From Lottia gigantea (lineage: Eukaryota; Mollusca; Gastropoda; Lottiidae): DNA of 64,000 nt. Each line of letters begins with the position of its first letter. Positions within the stretch are counted from its first letter, which is position 1. Of the stretch, positions 49,601-60,699 are shown in pieces. Below the pieces are notes generated by a model that worked only from the letters and a program-made list of their open reading frames with translations, searched no databases and was not told the origin of the DNA. Position numbers and translations under genes: made by a program. Where the stretch lies: NCBI RefSeq assembly GCF_000327385.1, contig NW_008707180.1, positions 644,573 to 708,572 of the forward strand, given 5' to 3'.

Positions 49601-51284
49601 GATAGATTTTGAAAATTGCAGTTCTGATGGTAAATTGTTCCATATAAGGGGTGCAGAGTAAGAGAAAGCTCGTTTGGTGATTTCGAGGTTAACTGATGGC
49701 ACACTTAATAAACACAGACTTGAAGATCTTAAGGTTCTTATTGGATTTGAAATTTCGATCAGTTGTTGAATGTATGTTGGAGATATTTTGTTTATGGCTT
49801 TGTAGGTTTGTAAAAGTATTATAAATTCAATTCGTTTTTTAACTGGTAACCAATGGAGAGAATTCAAGATTGGGGAGATATATGTATATAATTTCCTGGT
49901 GTTGGTTAAAAATCGAGCCGATGAATTTTGGATATGTTGTAATTTATCTATTTGGTATTCTGGAAGTCGGTGAAAGAGGGCATTGTCATAGTCCAATTTA
50001 GTTGTGATGAAGGCATGGATTAGATTTTCTTGACGGTTGAAGTAAGACATTTCGCAATCTATGATATTTGTTTTAGTAGGTAGAAAGCGGTATAACAGGT
50101 GGAATTGATATGATGTTTGAATGACAGATTAGCATCAACCACAGCGCCGATATTTTTGGCTTTATCCGATTGAACTATCAGTTCATTTTCAAATTGGATC
50201 TGTGTAGTTTGAAGTATTGCAAGTTGTTGTTTAGTGCCGAAGACGAGTAACTCTGTTTTATCGGGATTTAATTTGAGGAAGTGGGTCGTCACTCGTCATC
50301 CAGTTGTGAATTTCTGTCAGGCATGTCCCGATCTTTTCATTAGATTGAGATTGTGTTGATGTTTCAAAAGCTCGATAAAGTTGGGTATCGTCAGCAAATA
50401 GGTGAGCAGACAGTCCATGTTGGTGAGTTATATTTGTTAATGGTTTGGTGAAAATAATGAATAGAATAGGCCCTAATACAGAACCTTGCGGAACTGCACA
50501 AGGTATCACCAATTCTGTTGATTTGGTACCAGAAACATCGACATTCATGTGGCGATTTGTTAAGTACGTCTTAAACCAGTTGTAAGCATCCCCTCGAACT
50601 ACGATTTCATCCCATTTTAAGGCACTAAGGAGGTCTTCAGTATCAAGAGTGTCAAAATCATACTTCCTCATATGAAAAGTGCATTAGCTGCAACCAATGT
50701 ATTGGCAACATATTGCTTTGGACCTCAGGTTTCGTTTTGCGGTTCGGATAGTTTTGGAATTTTTTATTTAAAGAATTTAGACAAATAGGCCTACAACTAG
50801 CTTTTTCAGTAATGTCGAAACCATGCAACCTACCTTATACTGAAATTCTTCTAATTCTGTGGGAAAAGGATGAAATTGTCCAACTGATGGTTGAAAAGCC
50901 CTGGATTGTACAGCTGTATTCTTAATTTCAACCATACATGGAACAACTCCCTTGTCACAAGCAGCCGTTACACGTTTATGAAGTTGTTTCAAAGGTGGTT
51001 GCGGAAATTGCTTATAAAAGTTCTGAAAAAAAAGTACACATTAAGGGTGTTTGAAACTTTAACTCGAGTATGCTCTCTGATAGGTTTGGTAAAATGTAGA
51101 TCCTTACCATCTGAGCATATATTTTAGCTCGTCTCTTGTCAGTACCGAAAAATTTGAAAGGAGTAAGGTAGCTTGCGATTTTCACGTTATCTTCACACCA
51201 TTCATTCCATGGTCCGAGTTCACAAAGACCTACTTGAAACCCCATGAATGACATCAAAATGTAACAGAATACAAACGACTGCAT
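46626..51284 (-). CDS. Cysteine-rich secreted/GPI-anchored protein with one calcium-binding EGF domain, 6 exons, 371 aa
   Basis: Exons in transcript order: 51108-51284, 50834-51022, 48106-48310, 47563-47793, 46989-47177, 46626-46750. All have GT-AG ends and phases fit throughout. The first ~20 residues are a signal peptide ('MQSFVFCYILMSFMGFQVGL'). An N-terminal region ('TPFKFFGTDKRRAKIYAQM') and a Cys-rich middle ('QCAELFYCPEPCYALSSHG', 'CHDIEYNKECKWMEG') match no domain I know. Residues 268 to ~309 are a cbEGF: 'DVDEC', then 'CINTKGSYFCHCKRGFKYN', with the Asn and aromatic residue of the hydroxylation/Ca consensus. Residues 353-371 are hydrophobic and end the protein ('SLIVNIFAVFICFQVLLY'), suggesting a GPI signal or tail anchor. 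The intron between the second and third coding exons holds a LINE and two MITEs. Function unknown. Confidence 0.85.
48576..48938. mobile_element. ~360-bp MITE with ~30-bp inverted ends (family 1)
   Basis: The left end 'ggtggatttatacttct' then 'ccgtaat' is mirrored at the right end by 'attacgg' then 'agaagtataaatccacc'. The interior is GC-richer than its surroundings and carries further partial inversions ('ttacgctggcgtta' near the left, 'tgttagcgcatta' near the right). No coding capacity. Confidence 0.8.
48941..49288. mobile_element. ~348-bp MITE with TTAA-type flank (family 2)
   Basis: The left end 'gatgggttcccttattttca' and right end 'aaaataaggaaacccatc' are inverted copies. The right flank is TTAA (49289-49292), and the left flank 'ttag' is a likely decayed TTAA. 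A second copy at 54635 is also preceded by TTAA. TTAA duplication plus short inverted ends suggests a piggyBac-type non-autonomous element. It abuts the preceding MITE. Confidence 0.75.
49462..50671 (-). mobile_element. 5'-truncated LINE (CR1/L2-like) with broken reverse transcriptase
   Basis: The minus strand encodes the C-terminal part of a non-LTR reverse transcriptase. It starts at palm motif A ('FDTLDTEDLL'), then motif B ('VPQGSVLGPILF') and motif C ('FADDTQLY'), then the thumb/C-terminal part with 'LKLNPDKTELLVFG' and 'LNSLHWLPVKKRIEF'. The reading moves between frames near 50258-50292 and 50050, so it is not functional. The 3' end carries 'gcgccatataagtgaac' and a (tta)n microsatellite near 49462-49475, as in CR1/L2-type elements. 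It sits in an intron, on the same strand as the host gene. Confidence 0.88.
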
Positions 51285-51334
51285 TGCTTTGGTAGGTTAT
51301 ATGGCCACCACAGTGTAGGCCTAAGTCTGCTGTA

Positions 51335-51342
51335 TGACGTCA
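51335..51342. promoter_or_regulatory. Palindromic CRE (TGACGTCA) upstream of the EGF-domain gene
   Basis: A perfect CREB/ATF octamer 51 bases upstream of the minus-strand ATG at 51284, followed by a half site ('ttacgtcac', 51352-51360). A TATA-like 'tatatacatag' (minus strand) lies near 51393-51383, about 100 bases upstream of the ATG. The arrangement fits a promoter or 5' UTR, not proven. Confidence 0.45.
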
Positions 51343-52236
51343 TATTATCAATTACGTCACAAGCTCTTCTGCACCAAAGCCCTATGTATATAGGCCTTTG
51401 TTCTGCGCCATGTTGACCAAGACCAAGATTAAAGAAAAGCATTCCATTATGTTATTGTTGTTATTTATCTGTTAAAAAATTAATCGCCACATTACATCAT
51501 TGCATGAATGTCGCCATTTTTCTTCCTGGTGCAACGATAACCTTTTAAATAGACAGTAATGCAATGGCACTAGGCTTAGTTCAGTAGGCCACAAAAATGA
51601 GATAGAGATAACTCATGGAGGCGTCAGCTAGTCTTTGTATGCTAAAAAAATAAATACAACCCTTCGCATGATGTCTTTGAGTTTCGATAACCCATAATTT
51701 GCTATGTTATCAGTCAATGGGTTCAACATGACACGCTTTGATTGGTTAAAAATGCCGTCATTAAAACGGGATGTTAGATTAGGCTGCACTGATGACAAAG
51801 AACATAGGCCTCTAACAAAAAAAAAACCCAAAAAACTAACTGTAATTTAATTTTAATTAGATTGATTTTGTGAAATCCATTTTATTGAAATTTAATTTAA
51901 TGAAATTGCAGAAAACAAATCCCGATGTAGGTTATTCTGTTAAGGAAGACATCACAATCAAGGTTCAACAGATTTTTGATATTACACGTTTGCCATCTGT
52001 TATTTGTTTCAAAGCTCTTCACTATGATGTTGATTTTTGTCATTTGTTGAAAATGTATATGAATATTGAATTAGTTTACATAAATTATTTCTATCTGATA
52101 AAACTTTCTTAATATTATTTAGCCAGAGGGGTGTCATGGTTTGATGGTTTCTATATTACGACTGCATTTTATAAACGATGACTTTTTAACCAAATTTACA
52201 AAACATACACTATTAAGACGATCACTTACTTACATG

Positions 52237-52511
52237 TGACGTCATCCCACGCTCAGGTATTTTCAGCCAATGAAATGACCTTCCACAGTAAAAAGTGACA
52301 TTCCTACACGGGTCACAGGTCAATTTGGGTGGTGACGTCTCCCAAAATAAGTACCAATTATATTAGGGCTGATTCGCCATATTATTTTTTGTCGATTTGG
52401 GGAAAATTAGAACCTAGAATGGTATCGTTACTATCTTAACCCCCTAAAAATAACTGACGACGCAAAGAAATTTTAGAGAAATTTCGTGAAAAATTGTCAA
52501 GTTTTTTCAAG
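52237..52511 (+). promoter_or_regulatory. Candidate innexin promoter and non-coding first exon
   Basis: A perfect CRE octamer (52237-52244) is followed by a CCAAT box in 'cagccaatgaaatg' (52267-52271). Downstream, a stretch from about 52373 ends at the consensus donor 'caag|gtaagt' (52511/52512). That donor would supply the upstream exon needed by the acceptor at 56401-56409. This is inference from motif order only. Confidence 0.35.
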
Positions 52512-54634
52512 GTAAGTCAACTTTTCTCTATAGAATTGAAATATCTTTGACCCTTTTCGTTACGGCGTTTGAACATCTGTAAAAATTTATGTCCATATCT
52601 TCTATTTGACAAGCTTGAACTTAAAAGCTTTACTTTCGTGTAAAATACTCAATTTGTCAAATTTTGTTAGTATCAATCATTTATAGATTAAGTTAGAATT
52701 TAATCTGATTTAATTTGATACTAGATTGGCTTTTCAATGTAATTTATAACATCGTATACAGTTATTTCAAAATTTAAAAGAAAGCTTTAGCATAATTTTG
52801 ATACAACAGTGGTTATAAGTTTAAAAAGTTACTATATCTCGACAATAATGTGTCACCTAATTAATTGAAAGAAAAATGCTGTGAATTGGCCAAGTGGAAT
52901 GTTTGTCGCCCATCCTTTTTACTGTCGACGCAAAAAAATGCACCAGATTATGTTTGATTTTATACATAGCCTCACATACACATTCAAAGATTTAACCAAC
53001 CAGTGTTTGAATATATGAGACTTCTTTCTCATTTTGTTATTGGGAGGGGAAGGGGGCGTAGAAGGGAGTGTGGATTACTAGATACACAGATAAGCCCTGA
53101 TCATGATGATTATTAAATGTTATTATAATATAGAAATTATATAGGTAGTATTATCGATCTTTCACTTGTACGTTAATTGATTGACATTTCTTGGCACATT
53201 TTTTAAAAACTCTAATTGAGACTCTTATATACATGTATTCTTTCTACTGGTGAGAGTCCTTTTAATAATGGAGGTAAATTAAACCCAGCCTCAGACTAAC
53301 AAAGTGTGTGTCCACATGACCTACTTTCGACTCGACGACAAAATAAACACATCAGGATAATAAATATAACTTGAGTATACCTGAAGAGTGGGAGAAATGA
53401 AAAGTAGTATATATTTATTGAGTCAATAACATATTTATTTTAAGCAAACCCGAAGTATGGAGGGGGTGGTATGTATGTATGTATAAGATCTGTCTCAGAA
53501 CCAACCTTGCAAATGGCAGAATCTGAGAGCAAATGGAGTTTCAGCGATTGCTTGAACCCTAACCATCTCATAAACACATAATATACGCATGGACATCTAG
53601 GATACTTTGATGAATTTTGTATCCCTGTATCAAATACCAATTATAAGGTCGGTGTCTAAATTGCATTCCACGTCCTCATAGCTCAAAATAGTGAGAACAG
53701 GGCATGAGGATAACATAATATTGATTTACAAAAAATCTTATGATTTATAAGAAAGAAAATCTTGCAAGCTTACATAATATTACCAAGGTTATTCAATATA
53801 GTAAAAATTGTTAAAGGTTTTTGATGTAATAGTCAGTATTAAGAGATTGTGGACAATGCAAGCTAACTGTGATATTTAAGCTACTTACTAAGTTACATGA
53901 GCCAAAGAAATGTCGAGAAATCTGTGTTTAATAAGTTATATTAGAATAATGTGTTGCAGGTTATTGAATTTTAAGATGACAATTATTCCTTGAGAATTCA
54001 TCAGGTGTTGGAGTCACTTCACGTCGATCTGACGATCCTTCATGTTGTAGCATGAATTAAACAAAAGTAAATTTCTATTTGAATACTTCTGATTCGGACC
54101 TCGAGGGTAAATATAAAAAGCAAAAACTAAAATTTGGTTTTCTTTTTCATCAGTCAGTGAGTCAAGATTAGCTGATGGCAATTATTGATAATTGGTCGCT
54201 TATGGCTTATGAAATTGAATAATGCTTTCTTTTATAAGGTGTACTAAGGAATTTGACAAAAGTCGAAACTTTAGGACTCACATTGAACAGACTTATCGAA
54301 AATTGAGAATTGTCATTGACCTCTCACGACCTTTCACATTCCAATCTTTCCAGTATCTGTCTGTATACTATTTAATTTGATTGATTAGTAATAAGTATAC
54401 TATAATAAGGCGATGACAGGCGGTAGGTGTAAATTGCCTATAGCATTTTAACCCTTCATTTTTCGAGTTTTGTTAATTAAGAACGTGGTAGAAATTACAA
54501 ACTCAATTAAGTCATAAGAAATATTTGAAATCACCGAGGGAAATAATGTTTGAGACTGGTCGCCTTATGAACTATTATGCAGATGCATAAGTCGATTCAT
54601 TCGAGTCCCTCCGAATCACCAATCAGAAACTTAA

Positions 54635-54755
54635 AGATGGGTTCCCTTATTTTCATTTATGAAAATAAAAATGCTAATACTTTTATGAGTATAAGTCTGT
54701 CTCACATTATTATATAATAAATTCATAATTAGCTAAATTAATATTCGTCTATTTT
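54635..54755. mobile_element. Partial second copy of the TTAA MITE (family 2)
   Basis: It begins 'agatgggttcccttattttc' directly after TTAA (54631-54634) and matches the first ~120 bases of the element at 48941-49288. No right end was found. Confidence 0.7.
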
Positions 54756-56433
54756 TCTTATCTTTCAAAATTAGTTTCAAAACTTACTATGCATTCAATG
54801 TTTGGAAGAGTTTGGTTCCATCAGCTGGATACACCCTTGTTGTAAATGATTATAAAAGGGTTGTTATGTTTTATGTTTGAAAATACAGAGCAGAGATGCA
54901 ATTGATTTACTGCCAGAATACCAAACTTATGATTTTAATTTGAAACTTCGCTTTGTTGGTCTATAGAAATATGTGTGGGGTGGTTTGACAAATTAAGGTA
55001 ACCATACTCTTCTAAATTATATCAGATAAACGTCTTTGATAGCGTTCGTGACATAATGTGTAATATAGGTCTAGTTTAGAATTGAAAACTTTAGTCCTGT
55101 GACCTATTCCTGATTCTATACCTAAGAAAATAATGCTGTGGGAACTAAGTTTTTTTCGATGTCAATCATCATTCTGGTTGGTACATCTTTGTCTTTGCTA
55201 CGGAAGACACATTTTGTTTATTAGAAAAACAGGAATGGACATAGACAATGAGCTCTGTTCATTTACCCTAAGGTTCACTCGATACTATTGACTAATCTAA
55301 ATATCTCAACAGATCTGTCGCAGTGGAGTCTGTCTGAGTCAGTTATTAGGAATTTAAGGTTGTTAGGGTTATCAACATTACCATCAGAATTTTTCGCACA
55401 AGTGGGGTTACTAAACTCCACACCAGCATCTTCTGTGTAACAGTAGCTTGTTAGTGAGAAATTGAATTTATTTTAAAACTTTTCACACATTAAGGTCGAT
55501 GGTGATTATAGCTCTCCAATCAGAAACAATGTTGTTTTTAAGGATCAGCGTAAACTAACGAATTCAGGTGTCAACAATGTAGACAATGAATCGAGTTCAA
55601 AGCGTCCGAGTTTCTTTTGTCAATCTCTTCCCCCATTTGTCGCTTTTGTATATTAAGCCTAACCGTCTGTGACCTTCATTTCAATTTATAGATCAGTGTA
55701 GGAGGACCTTTGTACAATGTTTTGAAAATTTAGAAAATAGGACACCAAACGGTATGTAGTGGAAAATGCTGTTGTGAAAATTGTTGATATTGATATGAGA
55801 TCATTTATTAAAAAGATTCGGAGTTGTAAATAAAATTTCAATTTAGGAGTTTTTGTTTTTTTTCTTAAGCGAACGGTCTAAGCAATGTGTATATATACTT
55901 GTAATGTAATTTATCCAGATTCCTTCATGCAAGACCTTCAAGTTACACGCGCTTGTCTTTTAAGGAAATGTTCATTTCGGTAAAACAAAATTCAATGTTG
56001 TAGAATTAATCATAGAGTCGTTATGACAAATTTTATATCTAGTTTGAAACTGAAATATTTTGTTTAAAATGGACCAAGATGAAAATAATTCATCTTCATC
56101 TGTAACACTACATAAACAATACTGGTCTCAAAATACATCCTTGTTGCATCCCATGGTGAAAGCCACGGCTAGTTAGATTTGCGGTTTAATACGGTGTAAA
56201 TTAGTACAAGGGCTTTTAAAATCTTGAATAGTGTTGCCTTTTTCATTATTTACAGACGAAGCAGATAACTGTTTTTCATTCTGAAAAAGGTTATGCATAG
56301 TTCTATTGACTGTTTTAACACTACTGTATCCATTATATTATCATTCGTTTACTATCAATATATGTCTTTCAATTGTAATATTATTATTTTTTTGTCTATA
56401 TAATTTCAGATTGAAACACGATAAACCTTAATA

Positions 56434-59364
56434 ATGTAAGTATTTACTTTTCTCTTTATGGTCAATTGTATGTGAGGCACAATTCTTGATGTTCAATCAA
56501 CTCGTCTACATGTCAACCCGGCTACCAAGTATTGCATTCAAACACAGAAATCTATGCGATCAAATTGTTTGCACACGCCCCTACATTCAGCATATTATGC
56601 TTGTATTCCCATTCAACTGCAATTTAAAAATTAAGATGCACTAGCTTACTGAAAAGAAACCCACACAATAAAGATTGACGAGATAAAGTAAACAGAGAAA
56701 ACCTGTATTTTGACAAGACCTGTCTTTCTATACTAATATTGAGAAGGTTTGACTGGTGAACCAAGGCTGTAATTCCTTTCCAGGCCTATTGCCATGCTTC
56801 CCTACCTTTCTCACACACCTTTCCTCTCCTCTCTCCCCCTATTCTTTCCATCCCCTCACTCTCTTCTCTTCGCATGCCCCCCCCCCTCTTACCCAACCCT
56901 TCCTAATGTCCACTATCTTCGTCCTCCATCATCCCATTCTATTCTCTCCACACTCCCCCTTACTTTCCTTCTCCCTCAATTCCTTTCTCACCCCTTTCTC
57001 ATCTTTCCCATTCCTTTCCTAGTCTACCCTTTTAATCTCCCGATTATTCCATTTTCCGTATTCCATATTCAATTTCTCACGTTCTTTTTCACTGCCCATC
57101 CCCCTCACTTTCATAAGATTTTGAACCAGTTTAATTTTCATAGGGTTTGTCAACAGCCTAGGCAGCTTAATACTCCCCACACTATCAATTCACTGACCTA
57201 TTTTCTAGATAATTTGTCTTATTTGGATAGCGTCCAACTTACTAAAGTCACGTGATATAAGTAATAACAGTTTACCTTTATGTGAGAATATAGTTTGATT
57301 AAAAATAAATCTTCCATACATGCCATTGAAAAATTGTATTAAGAGACAAATATGATTTGAAATAAATAATCATGATTAATATATCGGGAATCATTGGTTA
57401 GGACCTAATAACAAATTTATACTAGTAAAGGGTGTAGGCGAAATGGTTTTCTACTTCTGAGACAGTGACAAAAGAATACTTCTTTACGATTTGCTACTGA
57501 CACAGGGTCCCGTGCTTACATGTCTCATTCCGTCTCAGACTTAACCGCGTTGATAACAAATAAGGACGTATTGCCTTAAAAGTTCCACGAGTCATAGCAA
57601 GACATACTAACTAACCTCAAAAATTGTAACCGAAATTTTTTTGTTAAGGTTTTCGTTCGTTAAAATATTTAGTAATTTATATGATAGTTAGTATTGAGAA
57701 AAGTTGTTATCTAGATAGTATAGGGTAAAAAGTCAACAAATTTCAAGCCCTTTGTGTCAAGAGTTATCAATATCAATAAAAACTCCTTATATCTGTCAAG
57801 TATTTTTTTTTAGCTCACTAGACCGAACTGGTAGAATTAGAAATTGGACAAAAAACTAAATGATAACTGCAAAATTTTACATTTGCAGTAGACTGCAAGG
57901 TGCTAAACGTATATCATTAACAGAAATATACAAATTCATGTCTGCAGGTAAAACGACTATATAATGATATTTGTAACACCAATGAATTTATTCGATTTTG
58001 CATTTCTAACTGTTCTAAACACAGGTATTCGAAAACATTAGCACAAACCAACTTCCGTCACACCCCCGGATAACGATCAGCTATCAATTTGTGAAAGTGA
58101 TTGAATTTCTGTGATATTTTAAGAACAATTACAAGAACAAAAGGTCGTCCTTGTCAGTGTTTACCTATGATACCATTGTTTTTACAGGCTTGAGGGAATA
58201 CTCGAAGTCTTTAACAAACTGGTCATCAGTAATGGAGCTAGAGATGATGATGCCGTCGACCAGTTCCATCATTTTATATCTGTAGCATTATTTGCTGCTT
58301 TAGCCGGTGCTGTTGGCGCAAAACAGTACGTTGGTGATCCAATTCATTGCTGGGTTCCTGCTCATTTCGCTGGGTCACATCAAAACTATGCTGAGAATCT
58401 CTGTTGGATTTCACGAATGTACAGAATACATATGGATGATCCTATACCTACTGAAATAGAGAAGAGGATAGAAAACGACGTTGGATTCTATCGTTGGGTA
58501 CCGGTTATGTTCCTCTTGATGGCCTTGATGTTCAAACTTCCAAACGTCATGTGGACAGAATGTAAAGCATACTCTGGTATACGAATTCCGAAGATAGTTG
58601 GTATGGCCGATCAAACAGTTTTAATGTCTCCGGAAAAACGAGATGCGAAAATAGGAGATATTGCGTTATTCATTGACAGATGGCTGCTATCCTATCGAGT
58701 TTACAAATATAACATATTTATCCGAGCAAGAGAAAAGGTTTCTGGTGTTTTCTGTTTCTGTTTTGGAAAACGTCATGGTACTTTTTTGACTGGACTGTAT
58801 CTCTTTATGAAGCTCTTAAACTGCATCAACGTTATCAGCCAATTCTTTATTCTCTCCGACTTCTTGGATATCAATTTCGTTACATATGGATGGGAAGTAA
58901 TTTCTCACTTGAACCAGGCCGGTAGTTTTGAAGATCTTGACCTCTTCCCACGTATCGCCCTCTGTGATTTCCAGATCCGTCAGTTAGAAAACGTACAACG
59001 CCATACCATGCAGTGTGTATTATCTATCAATTTGTTTGTTGAGAAAATGTTCGCTATTGTTTGGTTTTGGTTGTTTATTTTATCCATTGTTTCTATAGTC
59101 AACTTCTTGAAATGGACCTACAACATCTTCTTAACCTCCAGAAAGGAAAAATTCATTCAGAAATATTTGGGAATGTTAGAAATGGAATTAGGTACGAAAG
59201 AAAAGAAGCTGGTAGATAAATTTGTAAATGAGTATTTACGAGATGATGGATGTTTCTTGTTACGTGCTGTGAGCTACAATACCAGTTCTATGTTGACCTA
59301 TGACCTTCTTAAAAAATTGTGGGATTTATTCAAAAAGGCTCAAGATGATAAAGGGGATTACTAA
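56434..59364 (+). CDS. Innexin (gap-junction/hemichannel protein), 392 aa, start codon split by an intron
   Basis: A plasma-membrane subunit of invertebrate gap junctions or hemichannels. Coding sequence: 'AT' at 56434-56435, then 58188-59364. A 26-nt exon 56410-56435 (acceptor 'taatttcag', donor 'gtaagt') ends in 'AT', and the next exon begins 'GCTTGAG', restoring ATG; the protein then starts like other innexins (MLEGILEVF). It has the family signature 'YVGDPIHCW' (48-56) after TM1 (~28-46). Extracellular loop 1 has C55 and C73. TM2 is 'YRWVPVMFLLMALMFKLP' with the conserved Pro, TM3 is ~201-227, loop 2 has C260 and C277, and TM4 is ~288-310. The cytoplasmic tail is short and charged. The length is normal. 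Everything after the ATG lies in one exon. The split start is inferred; an upstream coding exon cannot be excluded. Confidence 0.93.
56757..57110 (+). repeat. Polypyrimidine low-complexity tract
   Basis: About 350 bases of almost pure C/T ('cctttcctctcctctctccc', a run of Cs near 56877-56886). It lies in the innexin intron 56436-58187. It creates long Pro/Ser/Phe/Leu-rich open frames with no domain or codon signal. Confidence 0.85.
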
Positions 59365-60699
59365 TGTTGAAATGTTGTAATATGAAAACTTGACGATGAA
59401 AAGCCCAAAAATATGAAAAATGCAGTCTCTGGGATAGCCACCATTTGCAATGTTAGCAATAAGAAAATGTATGCTTCGTTAGTTACATGTGTATATATTA
59501 TTATAATTGGTAAATGGGAAACGTATGTTAGCATTGTTCATTTTAGATCACATGTAGTGAATTATTATGTCTCCTATCAATGAATATCCCAGTTACACTC
59601 TATGTGAAGTTCTGTAAACATTAAGTGAAAACGACGTGTATGAAGAGCATCTGTTAAGAAGTATATATTTCTGGTGTTCATGTATATGTTTGTAAACCAT
59701 GTTAAGGGACTGTTCAATAAAAAGACGGATTGATTGAATAACAACACATGTAAAATCAAAACACATATAATTATGTGCAATATAATGACAGTGCTATCTA
59801 TATACCACATTATTTTTTATAGCAAGCACTATTTATATTAAAACATCGCGTGCATCATTACATCTCTGCGAACAAATAAACAATCTTCCGGTTGTTCAAA
59901 ACAAAACTGAGGCTGAAAAGACAGCCATATTGATCCATTAATATTTTCAATTTACAAATTGGCATTTTTTTTATATCTTATATGTTTTAAATATGAGAAA
60001 TATTTCAGATGAGCTTATCTGAATTCCTTTTATAAGGCTCTGCAATTTAAGACAATGTTCCCTCTTGCACAATTCAAATCCCTTTGTCAAGGAATTCACT
60101 GGGTATTGAATGGGCATTTTGTAAATACATGTACTTCATTTTACATTGCATTTTAACCCTTTAAATACATAGTTATGATATTATGTATGCCTTTTGGTGG
60201 GCATTTTCTGATGATATATTTATACAATGTTAAAGGTCTCCAAGTGAAAGGAACAATCTCTTGATGAAACCAAAACTTTAGCTAACTGCTTATCACAATA
60301 TGTGACTTCTCACTTTTTCTTGTGAAAGAATGCCTTATATGATTTTTATATGATTCCGATGAGTTCCTGACTGCTGAAGATATATTCTTATAATTAGATG
60401 ATATATTTTGCCTTTAATCATCAAGTTATCTGATGTATCTTCAAGTGCATTTGTTTTCTTTTTAGAAAGGTCTATTTTTTTAATGTGTCTTCCTATGTGT
60501 TTTTACATATGATATACAACACATTGGTTCTTCATGTTTTAAAGTTGAGATTCGATTCTTATGCTTTATATTAATATGATCTTTAGACAGTATATTTTTT
60601 GTAAAATAAAGAAGTAAAACACAATTATTCTGCTTGAATTGGGGCAGATTGATTTAAAGGCCATTTGCCAAATCGCATAAGCCTTTCAAATTTTCAATC
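59365..60699 (+). other. Innexin 3' UTR and downstream, no gene seen
   Basis: AT-rich sequence after the innexin stop, with AATAAA at 59716-59721 (about 350 bases downstream, the likelier site) and at 60605-60610. I see no further coding exon. Confidence 0.5.
59716..59721 (+). promoter_or_regulatory. Poly(A) signal AATAAA of the innexin gene
   Basis: The first canonical hexamer after the innexin stop. A second at 60605-60610 could give a longer 3' UTR. Confidence 0.5.

Larger units (their letters stand above)
51361..56409. other. Interval between the EGF gene and the innexin gene
   Basis: No coding exon supported. It probably includes the innexin 5' UTR exon (candidate 52373-52511) and a long first intron. 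A partial copy of the TTAA MITE starts at 54635. The rest is AT-rich, with short open frames lacking splice or domain support. Confidence 0.5.

Noticed and set aside
56756-57255. Pro/Ser/Phe/Leu-rich open frames of 88 and 153 codons
   Set aside because: They are products of the C/T low-complexity tract inside the innexin intron.
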